DNA from: Allobranchiibius sp038199265
Lineage (GTDB): Bacteria > Actinomycetota > Actinomycetes > Actinomycetales > Dermatophilaceae
DNA length: 26,502 bases
Assembly: GCA_038199265.1 (NCBI GenBank)
Contig: JBBPZD010000176.1
Span: 1 to 26,502, forward strand
Direction: 5' to 3'
Part shown: positions 1-6,751 of the stretch, in pieces
Layout: the number at the start of each line of letters is the position of its first letter
Position numbering within the stretch: position 1 is the first letter of the stretch
Made by a program: the position numbers and the translations under genes
Notes under the pieces: generated by a model
Database searches by the model: none
What the model was told of the DNA's origin: nothing
Seen by the model: only the letters and a program-made list of their open reading frames with translations

Positions 1-148
1 CGTAGCTGGCGGCGAGCACTATGCCGCCACCGACCGCCATCGGCCGATTCTGCAACGACGGGTCGTCGCGCTGCTCCACCGAGGCGTAGAAGGAATCCAG
101 ATCGGCGTGCAGGATCGCCGGCGAGTGAACCGCGGCCGCATCAGACAC
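1..148 (-). CDS. dinB: DNA polymerase IV (Y-family), N-terminal fragment, runs off window start
   Basis: Translating the minus strand from a GTG at 148-146 gives 49 residues in an open frame that continues past base 1. Residues 13-25 read LHADLDSFYASVE, the first catalytic motif of Y-family polymerases: D16 is the first metal-binding aspartate and Y21 occupies the steric-gate position, where E. coli Pol IV has F13. RPMAVGG (35-41) matches the next conserved block. The family performs error-prone translesion synthesis at stalled forks. No in-frame start exists between this GTG and the parE stop, so the GTG is the only plausible start. There is no Shine-Dalgarno. A LexA-box-like palindrome (148-161) abuts the start codon, suggesting SOS control. 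parE lies 44 bp upstream on the same strand. Most of the protein lies outside the window, so I cannot tell DinB1 from DinB2-type paralogues. Confidence 0.88.
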   Translation of the reverse strand, partial: MSDAAAVHSPAILHADLDSFYASVEQRDDPSLQNRPMAVGGGIVLAASY

Positions 149-161
149 GAACGTATGTTCG
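148..161. promoter_or_regulatory. LexA/SOS-box-like operator at dinB start
   Basis: The sequence is CGAAC-GTAT-GTTCG, a perfect 5-bp inverted repeat with a 4-nt centre. It matches 10 of the 12 defined positions of the actinobacterial SOS box TCGAAC-N4-GTTCGA; the two outermost bases differ. It overlaps the first base of the dinB GTG. The hexamer GAACAT inside it sits 6 nt before the GTG, so the box would cover the -10 of a leaderless transcript. LexA binding is inferred. Confidence 0.6.
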
Positions 162-192
162 CACCATTCTCGGTGCGGCCGCCACTCCCGCC

Positions 193-2316
193 TCAGACGT
201 CGATACGATCCCGGTTCATTGCGGCGGCAGAGCCCACGATGAAATCCTTACGAGGCGCGACATCACTGCCCATCAAGAGGTCGAAACATGCTTCGGCCTT
301 CTCGGCATCGGCGAGGGTGACTCGCCGCAGCATCCGGTGACGAGGTTCCATCGTGGTCTCAGCCAGCTGGTCGGCATCCATCTCGCCGAGGCCCTTGTAC
401 CGCTGGGGCGTCTTGATGGTGCGGCCGCGTTTGTGCAGCCCCGCGATAGTCGACCGCATCTGAGCTTCGGAGTAGGTGTAGAGCACTTCACCCTTGGATC
501 GGCCCTGAGCCATCGTCTCGATGCGGTGCAACGGCGGCACGGCGGCGTAGACCCGCCCAGCATCAACCAGGGGCCGCATGTAGCGGAAGAAGAGTGTCAG
601 CAACAAGGTACGGATGTGCGCGCCATCGACGTCGGCGTCCGTCATCAGGATCACCTTGCCGTACCGGGTCGCATCGACCTCGAAACTACGACCGGACCCT
701 GCGCCCACGACCTGGATGATCGCGGCGCACTCCGCGTTCTTCAACATGTCGCCGACGGAGGCCTTCTGCACATTGAGGATCTTCCCGCGGATCGGCAACA
801 GGGCCTGATACTCCGAATCTCGGGCGGCGAGCCCCGTGCCCAGCGCACTGTCACCCTCGACGATGAACAGTTCGGTGCGATCGACGTCGGAAGAGCGACA
901 GTCTTTGAGCTTTCCTGGTAGCGACGAACTTTCCAGCGCTGTCTTTCGGCGTTGGTTCTCCTTCAGGGTGCGCGCGCTGATCCGCGCCTTCATCTCCGCG
1001 ACGATCTTTTCCTGCACCTGGGAGGACTGGGTCTTAGCATCCCGCCCTGTCGCGGTCAGTTTCGAGGTGAGTTCGCTCTCGACCACCTTCGCGACGATCC
1101 CGCGAACGGCCGAGGTGCCGAGTATTTCCTTGGTCTGACCCTCGAACTGCGGTTCTGCGAGTCGCACAGTGACGACGCCGGTCATACCGGCCGTCATATC
1201 GTCCTTCTCAGGCTTGTCCGAGCCGATCTTCAACCGCCGGGAGTTCGCCTCCAACTGCTTGCGGAAAGCCTTGACCAGCCCCTGCTCGAACCCCGCGACA
1301 TGGGTACCTCCCTTGGGGGTCGCGACGATGTTCACGAACGAGGAGAGCTTCGTCTCGTAACCGGTCCCCCAACGCAGCGCCACATCGACCACGGCCTCCC
1401 GATCGACGTCCTGGGAGTTCATGTGTCCGTGCTCGTCGAGCACCGGGACAGTCTCGGTGAACGTGCCAGAACCCTGCAGTCGCCAGGTACCCGTGAGGGC
1501 CGGATCCGAAGCGAGGTAGTCGGTGAACTCCGAGATGCCTCCGTCGTGCTGGAACACCTCTTCGCGAGGTCCATGCGTGCCTGCAGTGTCGGGCAGCCGC
1601 CGCTCGTCTCGGATCACCATCTGCAGACCAGGTATCAGGAACGAGGTCTGTCTGGCGCGCGATGCCAACCCTGCGTAGTCGAACTCCGCGTTTTTCAAGA
1701 AGACCTGGTGGTCAGCCCAGTACCTGATGCGGGTGCCTGTGACACCTCGCTTGACCCGCCCGACGACACGTAGCTCACTGCGATCGACGAAGGGCGTGAA
1801 TGGGCTGGCCGGGCCCGTGCCGGCGCGGTCGTCGTAGACGCCGGGCTCGCCGCGTCGAAAGCTCATCGCATGGGTTCTGCCACCGCGGTCGACCTCGACA
1901 TCCAGGCGACTGGACAGTGCGTTGACGACAGAGGCTCCGACGCCGTGCAGCCCCCCCGTGGCGGTGTAGGAGCCGCCCCCGAATTTTCCGCCGGCGTGCA
2001 GCTTGGTGAGCGCGACCTCGACACCCGACAAACCTGTCCGCGGCTCCGCGTCGACGGGAATGCCGCGACCGCGATCCACGACCTGCACCGAACCGTCCTC
2101 GTGCAGGACGACATCGATCCTGTTGCCGTGAGAACCGAGGACCTCATCGACGCAGTTGTCGATGATCTCCCAGAGGCAGTGCATCAACCCTCGCGAGTCT
2201 GTCGAACCGATGTACATGCCCGGCCGCTTTCGGACCGCCTCCAGACCCTCCAGGACCTGCAGATGCCGAGCGGAATAGTCGTCGGCGCCTTCGTCGTTCT
2301 TCGTGCTGGCAGCCAC
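193..2316 (-). CDS. parE: DNA topoisomerase IV / type IIA topoisomerase subunit B (ParE/GyrB2)
   Basis: This 707-residue ATPase subunit of a type IIA topoisomerase opens and passes duplex DNA together with a ParC/GyrA partner not in the window. The GHKL ATPase domain is at the N-terminus: E50-IIDN holds the general base and Mg-binding Asn, DRGRGIPV is at 81-88, the glycine-rich lid GGLHGVG at 121-127, and K335 in ATPKGGTH is the transducer lysine. The TOPRIM domain shows EGDSA (487-491) and DADVDG (560-565), followed by RYKGLGEM (639-646). The length fits the actinobacterial ParE-like subunit; no large insert is seen. The start is GTG with AAGGAG 6 nt upstream. A DUF7455 gene is divergent, an arrangement I recall from other actinobacteria. 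I cannot separate ParE from a second GyrB by sequence alone. Confidence 0.93.
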   Translation of the reverse strand: MAASTKNDEGADDYSARHLQVLEGLEAVRKRPGMYIGSTDSRGLMHCLWEIIDNCVDEVLGSHGNRIDVVLHEDGSVQVVDRGRGIPVDAEPRTGLSGVEVALTKLHAGGKFGGGSYTATGGLHGVGASVVNALSSRLDVEVDRGGRTHAMSFRRGEPGVYDDRAGTGPASPFTPFVDRSELRVVGRVKRGVTGTRIRYWADHQVFLKNAEFDYAGLASRARQTSFLIPGLQMVIRDERRLPDTAGTHGPREEVFQHDGGISEFTDYLASDPALTGTWRLQGSGTFTETVPVLDEHGHMNSQDVDREAVVDVALRWGTGYETKLSSFVNIVATPKGGTHVAGFEQGLVKAFRKQLEANSRRLKIGSDKPEKDDMTAGMTGVVTVRLAEPQFEGQTKEILGTSAVRGIVAKVVESELTSKLTATGRDAKTQSSQVQEKIVAEMKARISARTLKENQRRKTALESSSLPGKLKDCRSSDVDRTELFIVEGDSALGTGLAARDSEYQALLPIRGKILNVQKASVGDMLKNAECAAIIQVVGAGSGRSFEVDATRYGKVILMTDADVDGAHIRTLLLTLFFRYMRPLVDAGRVYAAVPPLHRIETMAQGRSKGEVLYTYSEAQMRSTIAGLHKRGRTIKTPQRYKGLGEMDADQLAETTMEPRHRMLRRVTLADAEKAEACFDLLMGSDVAPRKDFIVGSAAAMNRDRIDV

Positions 2317-2469
2317 CTGTCACTCCTTCTTGAGAATCCGCACCCGAGGTCACGGGGGTCATCGGCACGGGCTGCACGAAGACCTGTTGCGGGCACGGTA
2401 TCCCGGCCCACTGACAGGTGACGGGAGCCACACTGGGGGTGGGTGCCACACGGGAATGGCATCTCGTGT

Positions 2470-2592
2470 TTGACTGTTGACCGTTCTGAAAGACAAAAAC
2501 GATCCGAAATCATTTCGGCACCGAATGACGTCTGATGAAACGGTCCGCGTGGACCACCGCCGCCGGCGCTTAGGAAGCGTCCCGACGAAAGG
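2470..2592 (+). promoter_or_regulatory. Promoter region and structured leader of the DUF7455 gene
   Basis: TTGACT (2470-2475) and TTGACC (2477-2482) resemble -35 elements, but no convincing -10 follows at normal spacing. Three inverted repeats lie in the next 76 bases: CCGAAAT-C-ATTTCGG (2504-2518, perfect 7-bp arms), GGTCC-GCGT-GGACC (2542-2555), and CGCTT-AGG-AAGCG (2567-2579), the last just ahead of the ribosome binding site at 2588-2592. The first could be an operator, and the other two RNA hairpins. The remainder, 2317-2469, shows no recognisable element apart from the parE Shine-Dalgarno. Confidence 0.4.
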
Positions 2593-2601
2593 ATGAACAC
2601 C

Positions 2602-2811
2602 ATGGCTACAGCCTTCGCCCCGACTCTGACAGCAGCTGACCGGTGCGACCGGTGCGGCGCCCAGGCCTTCATCCGCGCCCGACTCGCCGAGGACCAGGAC
2701 CTACTCTTCTGCGCCCACCACGGACGTGAGCACCTCGACAAGCTCCGCGCGATCGCGATCGAGGTAGTCGATGAAACCGACCGGCTCGACGTGAGTACAG
2801 CAGCCTCGTAG
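2602..2811 (+). CDS. DUF7455 small zinc-ribbon-like protein
   Basis: This is a 69-residue protein of the actinobacterial DUF7455 family. C15-DRC18 and C37-AHH are spaced like a zinc-binding site. The ADRCDRCGAQA and LLFCAHHGREH blocks are what I recognise the family by. The function is unknown; a structural zinc and a nucleic-acid or RNA polymerase-related role are only guesses. An ATG also exists at 2593, but AAAGG directly abuts it, whereas the ATG at 2602 has the same AAAGG 9 nt upstream and gives the usual family N-terminus MATAFAPTLT, so 2602 is preferred. The gene is divergent from parE and follows a leader with three inverted repeats. A possible terminator hairpin follows the stop. Confidence 0.85.
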   Translation: MATAFAPTLTAADRCDRCGAQAFIRARLAEDQDLLFCAHHGREHLDKLRAIAIEVVDETDRLDVSTAAS

Positions 2812-2831
2812 GCCTGATCTAGACGTGTCAC

Positions 2832-2852
2832 CCCGGCTCCCGACAGGCCGGG
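2832..2852 (+). terminator. Possible terminator hairpin after DUF7455 gene
   Basis: CCCGGC and GCCGGG form perfect 6-bp arms around a 9-nt loop, 20 bp after the stop codon. No T-run follows, so intrinsic termination is uncertain, although U-poor terminators are common in GC-rich actinobacteria. Confidence 0.3.
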
Positions 2853-2908
2853 CCCGAGCTCCCGTTTCGCGAACTTTGCGAGGCGGGCGTTCTGCGTCTG
2901 ACCGCCGA

Positions 2909-2914
2909 GATAAT
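2909..2914 (+). promoter_or_regulatory. -10 element GATAAT, leaderless start of DUF456 gene
   Basis: GATAAT (5 of 6 to TATAAT) ends 7 nt before the ATG at 2922. No Shine-Dalgarno lies between. The spacing puts the transcription start at the A of the ATG. No clear -35 was found. Confidence 0.6.
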
Positions 2915-2921
2915 AGACGGC

Positions 2922-3404
2922 ATGCAGGCCGCAACGCTCATCAGCGCAGTTCTCATCGTCGTGGGCACCTTGGGGGTGGTCATTCCGGTTCTGCCGGGAA
3001 CGTTGTTGTGCGTCGCGGGGGTGCTCCTGTGGTCGTTGAACACCGGCGGTGGTATCGCTTGGGCTGTCCTCGGCATCAGCCTCATCCTGGCTTTGACGGG
3101 CTGGACACTGAAGTACCTACTTCCGGGGCGCAACTTGTCCACAGCCGGAGTACCGCGCCAGACACTGTTGATCGGCGCTGCCTGCGCAGTCGTCGGCTTC
3201 TTCGCCATCCCGTACGTAGGCCTGGCCATCGGTTTCGTGGCGGGCGTCTACGCTGCTGAGCACGTCCGACTGCGGGATTCGCTGCTGGCACGTCAAGCGA
3301 CGGTTGCCGCAGTGAAGGCTGTGATGCTGAGTATCGGCATCGAGTTGGTGACAGCCACGACGATCGCGGGCACCTGGGTTACAGGTCTCCTGCTGACGCA
3401 ATGA
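2922..3404 (+). CDS. DUF456 family membrane protein
   Basis: This 160-residue, strongly hydrophobic protein has about four to five membrane segments: around residues 4-21, 26-40, 44-60, 82-112 (one long or two short helices with a glycine-rich GLAIGFVAGVYAAE) and 128-156. The VIPVLPGTLL motif near residues 20-29 and the internal-repeat pattern of short glycine-rich hydrophobic stretches are typical of DUF456 proteins. Their function is unknown, although glycine-zipper-like helices suggest oligomers in the cytoplasmic membrane. It begins at an ATG preceded by a -10-like GATAAT and no Shine-Dalgarno. It is convergent with the DUF3040 gene 37 bp further on; a weak TGACC-GG-GGTCA inverted repeat lies in that gap. 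Confidence 0.8.
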   Translation: MQAATLISAVLIVVGTLGVVIPVLPGTLLCVAGVLLWSLNTGGGIAWAVLGISLILALTGWTLKYLLPGRNLSTAGVPRQTLLIGAACAVVGFFAIPYVGLAIGFVAGVYAAEHVRLRDSLLARQATVAAVKAVMLSIGIELVTATTIAGTWVTGLLLTQ

Positions 3405-3441
3405 CACCTGCGGCAGCACTGACCGGGGTCAACCGGCCGAA

Positions 3442-3867
3442 TTAAAAGCCTCCGTTACGCCGACGTTCCCAGCGTTGTTCCATCCGCTGCATGAATCCGC
3501 CTTGTCGCGGCGTACCCGAACTGCGACCTGTCCTGCCGCGACCACGTCGGTTGATACGACGGATGCCGCCATCAGGCTGGACCGTTCCGAGCGCACCGCC
3601 GGTAGGCGCAGCAGGACTGACGGTATACGCCGCAGCACCTACCATAACTGCGAATCCGAGGGCGCCGATGGGTACCTGGCGCACCACGATTCCAGCGACG
3701 AGGGTCCCTGCACCAAGGAGCAGCAGTACGACTCCGAGGGCCACTCGCCGCCTGGCGCGCGCCCTTGCCGGATCAGCGACCATATGCGAAGCGAACTTGG
3801 GGTCCTCAGCACTGAGTGCTAGTTCCATTTGCTCGAGCAGACGCTGCTCGCGCTCAGAAAGCGGCAC
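3442..3867 (-). CDS. DUF3040 family membrane protein
   Basis: This 141-residue protein begins with the DUF3040 signature PLSEREQRLLEQMELAL..EDPKFAS (residues 2-27), a charged amphipathic helix, followed by two predicted membrane helices (about 42-63 and 67-83). The tail is basic and rich in Arg, Gly and Gln (residues 102-140), suggesting contact with nucleic acid or acidic lipids on the cytoplasmic side. The function is unknown; the M. tuberculosis counterpart is Rv2169c. The start is GTG with a full AGGAGG 5 nt upstream; an in-frame upstream ATG gives a non-family N-terminus and is rejected. It lies 122 bp downstream of the HEPN gene on the same strand, with a candidate promoter of its own. 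Confidence 0.87.
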   Translation of the reverse strand: MPLSEREQRLLEQMELALSAEDPKFASHMVADPARARARRRVALGVVLLLLGAGTLVAGIVVRQVPIGALGFAVMVGAAAYTVSPAAPTGGALGTVQPDGGIRRINRRGRGRTGRSSGTPRQGGFMQRMEQRWERRRNGGF

Positions 3868-3931
3868 GGTGACCTCCTGGCGATCTGTCAGGGCGCGGAT
3901 TCCGCGATAGGGATTCGCGGAGATTGCCTCA

Positions 3932-3937
3932 AGAATA
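3932..3937 (-). promoter_or_regulatory. Candidate -10 (TATTCT) for DUF3040 gene
   Basis: On the minus strand TATTCT lies about 65 nt before the GTG, with a TTGTGT -35-like hexamer 15 nt further upstream. The leader would contain AGGAGG (3873-3878). The -35 spacing is short, so this is tentative. Confidence 0.35.
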
Positions 3938-3989
3938 AGTGTCGCAGCACACACACAACAGCGAATGACCCGGGCACTTCATGAACATT

Positions 3990-4505
3990 CTACGACCGTC
4001 GCAACGGGCTGGCGCACTCAGGAAGAGCAGTCTGCATCGGCAGCCCGAGGCGAGCGAGTATCAGCTCCAAAAACATCTCAGCTTGGCGGACGAGATCGTC
4101 GGCCTCCCGAGTCGTCGGGTGGGCCCGGCCACGCGTGGCCAGAGCTCCGCGCACGCTCGTCAACGCGAAGAATTCGCTCCACTCCCGCAGCTCCGGCGTC
4201 CCTTCGGCAAGCACCGTCCAGACGTCGCGTGGGCCCGACCTTCGACCGGCCGCCGGACGGCTGGCCAGGAGCGCTGTAGCAGCTCGGAGTGCTCCGAGCT
4301 GGGCAGAGACGTACCGGTCGGTGCTCACGGCGCTGTGGCAAGCGTCCAAGAGCGACTCGCGCGCCCTGTCGACCAGTTCGAGAACTGTTCCGGACCCTGC
4401 TGGCGGGCGGGCGGCCCTGCGGTTGGCCGAACCGTCCGCAGCTCGACGTGCGGCGGGCGGACTGGCAGAGGAAGCACCGCGAGTGGAACCGGACGTAAGT
4501 GACAT
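3990..4505 (-). CDS. SAV_6107-type HEPN domain protein, putatively SOS-regulated
   Basis: This is a 171-residue protein. After a low-complexity Ala/Ser/Arg N-terminus (1-38), an all-helical region follows: ELVDRARESLLDACH (43-57), RYVSAQLGALRAATALLA (64-81), a basic linker with RSGPRDVWTVLAEGTPELREWSEFFA (89-114), and TTREADDLVRQAEMFLELI (131-149). This matches my memory of the SAV_6107 HEPN family of actinobacteria. HEPN proteins are often RNases or nucleotide-transfer partners, but the classical Rx4-6H catalytic motif is not evident here, and no nucleotidyltransferase partner is adjacent. The ATG start has a GAGG 5 nt upstream. A perfect SOS palindrome lies 15-42 bp upstream. metF is upstream on the same strand, 96 bp away. 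The function is unknown; a DNA-damage role is inferred from the operator. Confidence 0.75.
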   Translation of the reverse strand: MSLTSGSTRGASSASPPAARRAADGSANRRAARPPAGSGTVLELVDRARESLLDACHSAVSTDRYVSAQLGALRAATALLASRPAAGRRSGPRDVWTVLAEGTPELREWSEFFALTSVRGALATRGRAHPTTREADDLVRQAEMFLELILARLGLPMQTALPECASPLRRS

Positions 4506-4519
4506 GATTGCCTCACTTC

Positions 4520-4547
4520 AGTGGATCGAACATCTGTTCGATCCACT
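4520..4547. promoter_or_regulatory. Perfect LexA/SOS box in a 28-bp palindrome upstream of HEPN gene
   Basis: The core TCGAACATCTGTTCGA (4526-4541) matches the actinobacterial SOS box TCGAAC-N4-GTTCGA at all 12 defined positions. The symmetry extends to 13-bp perfect arms (AGTGGATCGAACA and its complement) around a 2-nt centre. On the minus strand a -10-like TACAGT (4550-4545) overlaps the outer edge, so a bound repressor would block transcription of the HEPN gene. No T-run follows, so a terminator for metF is less likely. LexA binding is inferred. Confidence 0.85.
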
Positions 4548-4601
4548 GTAAGGCGCACCTAGGACATCCGGCCATCAGCCGCGTCGTCGACCTCGAAGGT
4601 C

Positions 4602-5564
4602 TCAGGCGCTTTCGGCCGCGAACCGCGTAGCCCCGCGGCTTGCCGCGAGATTGCGGTAGACCTCCAGGGTCGCCGTCGAACGGTTCATAGTGATGAAGTG
4701 GATGCCCGGTGCGCCCTCATCCAGCAATCGAGTGGCGTGTTCTGTGCAGATCTGCGTGCCAACCTGCCGGACGGCCGCTTTGTCGTGCGAAACCTTCTGA
4801 ATACGCCGAACCACATCCGCTGCAAGCGGTTGCCCATTCAGCTTCGTCATCCGCTCCAGCTGGTTGGCCAGGGTGACCGGCATCAAACCGGGGATGATCG
4901 GTAGGTCTCGTCCGCGCGCTGCTACGAGGTCGCGCAAGCGTAGGTAGGAATCGACATCAGTCACCATCTGGGTGATCGCGAACGAGGCTCCGGCGTCTGC
5001 TTTACGGACGAGGGAGTCTGCATCGTCCTGCAGCGACCTCGATTCGGGATGCTTGTCAGGGAAAGCTGCGACACCGATCGTGAAAGACCCCAACGAACCG
5101 ATCAGGCGCACGAGGTCGTCCGCGTGGTCGAGACCCTGCGGATGCGCCGTCCACGCGGTCCCCAGGCCGCCCGCTGGATCGCCCCGCAGCGCCAGGATGT
5201 TGTGGATGCCTGCGTCGGCGTACTCCCCGATAATCTGTCGCAGAGTCGACACGTCCGAGCCGACACAGGTCAGGTGGGCCATCGTGGTCAGTGTCGTCTC
5301 GCGCTCGATTCGTCCGGTCACCCGCACCGTCCGGTCGCGCGTCGAACCACCAGCCCCGTAGGTCACCGAGACGAACGACGGTCGCGCCTGCTCCAGTCGT
5401 CGAATTGACTCCCACAGCACCGCTTCTCCGGCGTCATCGCGTGGCGGGAAAAACTCGAAGCTGTAGGTCGGCTCGCCCGCTGCGAGCAGGTCGGGGATGC
5501 TCGGCCTCGTCCGGCGATGCTGTTGGTCGCGCTTCAGCGCCGATCCAGGGGCGATCTCTGACAT
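4602..5564 (-). CDS. metF: Methylenetetrahydrofolate reductase (MetF)
   Basis: This 320-residue TIM-barrel flavoprotein reduces 5,10-methylene-THF to 5-methyl-THF for methionine synthesis. The diagnostic blocks are YSFEFFPPRDD (first strand, catalytic-region Glu), FVSVTYGAGGSTRDRT, a 'HLTC' segment (MAHLTCVGSD), ILALRGDPAGG (flavin-binding region), and GASFAITQMVTD, followed by PIIPGLMPV. The C-terminal GAPGIHFITMNRS is also typical. The length is slightly above the usual 290-310 because of a short N-terminal extension. I place the start at the ATG at 5564 because the translation then begins MSEIAPGSALKRD and because TATCAT lies exactly 7 nt upstream; the longer in-frame extension has no family similarity. 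It shares a 76-bp divergent region with the polyprenyl synthase gene. Mycobacteria have a related gene (Rv2172c) at this place. Confidence 0.92.
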   Translation of the reverse strand: MSEIAPGSALKRDQQHRRTRPSIPDLLAAGEPTYSFEFFPPRDDAGEAVLWESIRRLEQARPSFVSVTYGAGGSTRDRTVRVTGRIERETTLTTMAHLTCVGSDVSTLRQIIGEYADAGIHNILALRGDPAGGLGTAWTAHPQGLDHADDLVRLIGSLGSFTIGVAAFPDKHPESRSLQDDADSLVRKADAGASFAITQMVTDVDSYLRLRDLVAARGRDLPIIPGLMPVTLANQLERMTKLNGQPLAADVVRRIQKVSHDKAAVRQVGTQICTEHATRLLDEGAPGIHFITMNRSTATLEVYRNLAASRGATRFAAESA

Positions 5565-5571
5565 GCCGACG

Positions 5572-5577
5572 ATGATA
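5572..5577 (-). promoter_or_regulatory. -10 element TATCAT, leaderless start of metF
   Basis: On the minus strand TATCAT (5 of 6 to TATAAT) ends 7 nt before the ATG at 5564; no Shine-Dalgarno is present. Confidence 0.6.
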
Positions 5578-5594
5578 GAGGTCGCCACTTCAAT

Positions 5595-5600
5595 TATGCT
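5595..5600 (+). promoter_or_regulatory. Candidate -10 (TATGCT) for polyprenyl synthase gene
   Basis: TATGCT fits the actinobacterial TANNNT -10 and would give a leader of about 34 nt containing the GAAAGGA ribosome binding site. No obvious -35 was found. Confidence 0.4.
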
Positions 5601-5640
5601 TCCGGGGAAACCGCTCGCGAGACTCGTCGAAAGGACCACC

Positions 5641-6723
5641 GTGCCCAATCCGTTGGACGTCGCGGATCTGCGCACCCGAGTTCAGGAGGCCCTGGACGCT
5701 CATGAGTCCAGGCAGCGAGAGGTCCTGGCGCCACTCGGCGAGGAGGTGGCAGAGTTGGCCGACGGTGTCTTCCAGCTGTTACGGGGGGGCAAACGGCTGC
5801 GCGCTGCCTTCCTCTACTGGGGCTACCGCGCAGCGGGCGGGGCTGATTCCGACGCTGTCGTCCAGCTGGCCAGCTCCATGGAGATGTTCCAGGCGGCCGC
5901 TCTGATCCACGACGACGTGATGGATCACTCCGACACCCGTCGCGGCATGCCGACCGCACACCGCAGGCTCTCAGCCCTGCACTCGCGTGCAGGATGGGAC
6001 GGTAACGGGGACGACTTCGGTGACGCCGGAGCGATCCTCGCCGGTGACCTGTGCCTGGTCTGGACAGACGAACTGTTTGCCAGCAGCGGGCTCCCGACGC
6101 TGGAGCTGGCGCACGGCCGGGCCGAGTTCGACGCGATGCGCACCCAGTTGATGGGCGGTCAGTTCCTGGACGTGTTGGACTCAGTGCGCAACTGGGCAAC
6201 GCTGAATACGAATGAACGCGTCAGCCGGGCCTTGAAGGTGGTCCGCTACAAGAGCGCGAACTACACGGTGGTGCAGCCGCTGCTTATCGGCGCGACTTCT
6301 GCAGGCGTGGACGAGCGCGCGCGGGCCGGACTGACGGAGTACGGGCTAGCACTGGGCGAAGCCTTCCAGCTGCGCGACGACCTGCTCGGGGTTTTCGGAG
6401 ATCCGAAGGAAACCGGAAAGCCGGCCGGCGATGATCTGTGCGAAGGCAAGCGAACCGTACTGATCGCACTGACCCTCGATGAGATGTCCGGTGCCGATCG
6501 GGCCCGATTCGATAGCTTGTTCGGCTCACCTGAACTGCAGGACGATCAAATTCGATGGCTGCGCGAACAGTGCACCAACTCCGGCGCTGTCGGCAGAGTA
6601 GAGGCGATGATCAACGAGCGGGTCGCTGCTGCCCGCAAACATCTGTCAGACGTCGACGTCGACTCCGAAGCTGCGAACGTCTTGGCCGCTCTGATCGACG
6701 TCGCGACTGCGCGCGCTGCCTGA
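5641..6723 (+). CDS. Polyprenyl (trans-isoprenyl) diphosphate synthase
   Basis: This 360-residue all-helical prenyltransferase condenses isopentenyl diphosphate with allylic diphosphates to make longer isoprenoid chains (geranylgeranyl or longer). Visible motifs are GGKRLR (49-54, substrate-binding Lys/Arg), the first aspartate-rich motif DDVMDHSDTRRG (D91, D92, D95) and the second aspartate-rich motif DDLLGVFGD (D246, D247) followed by TGKPAGDDLCEGKRT (258-272). The two residues before the first DDxxD are I89-H90, with aromatic F83 further upstream, which does not settle the chain length. The start is GTG with GAAAGGA about 5 nt upstream; an in-frame upstream extension crosses the metF promoter and is rejected. 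It occupies the position of M. tuberculosis idsA2 (Rv2173). The product could be carotenoid, menaquinone or membrane lipid precursor. Confidence 0.92.
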   Translation: MPNPLDVADLRTRVQEALDAHESRQREVLAPLGEEVAELADGVFQLLRGGKRLRAAFLYWGYRAAGGADSDAVVQLASSMEMFQAAALIHDDVMDHSDTRRGMPTAHRRLSALHSRAGWDGNGDDFGDAGAILAGDLCLVWTDELFASSGLPTLELAHGRAEFDAMRTQLMGGQFLDVLDSVRNWATLNTNERVSRALKVVRYKSANYTVVQPLLIGATSAGVDERARAGLTEYGLALGEAFQLRDDLLGVFGDPKETGKPAGDDLCEGKRTVLIALTLDEMSGADRARFDSLFGSPELQDDQIRWLREQCTNSGAVGRVEAMINERVAAARKHLSDVDVDSEAANVLAALIDVATARAA

Positions 6724-6751
6724 ACGCAACGACGCACCAACTCCAACCCGC

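Noticed and set aside
952..1773. Long open frame on the plus strand opposite parE (273 codons).
   Set aside because: It is antisense to a clear topoisomerase gene, its protein has no recognisable motif, and long antisense frames are expected in GC-rich DNA.
3917..3960. A (CA)n run and short inverted repeats near 3885-3960 as a repeat element.
   Set aside because: Only about six CA units and short CGCGG/CCGCG arms; not more than chance in this composition.
4520..4547. The 13-bp palindrome could be a terminator for metF.
   Set aside because: No T-run follows on either strand, and the core matches the SOS box perfectly next to the HEPN start; operator is the better reading.
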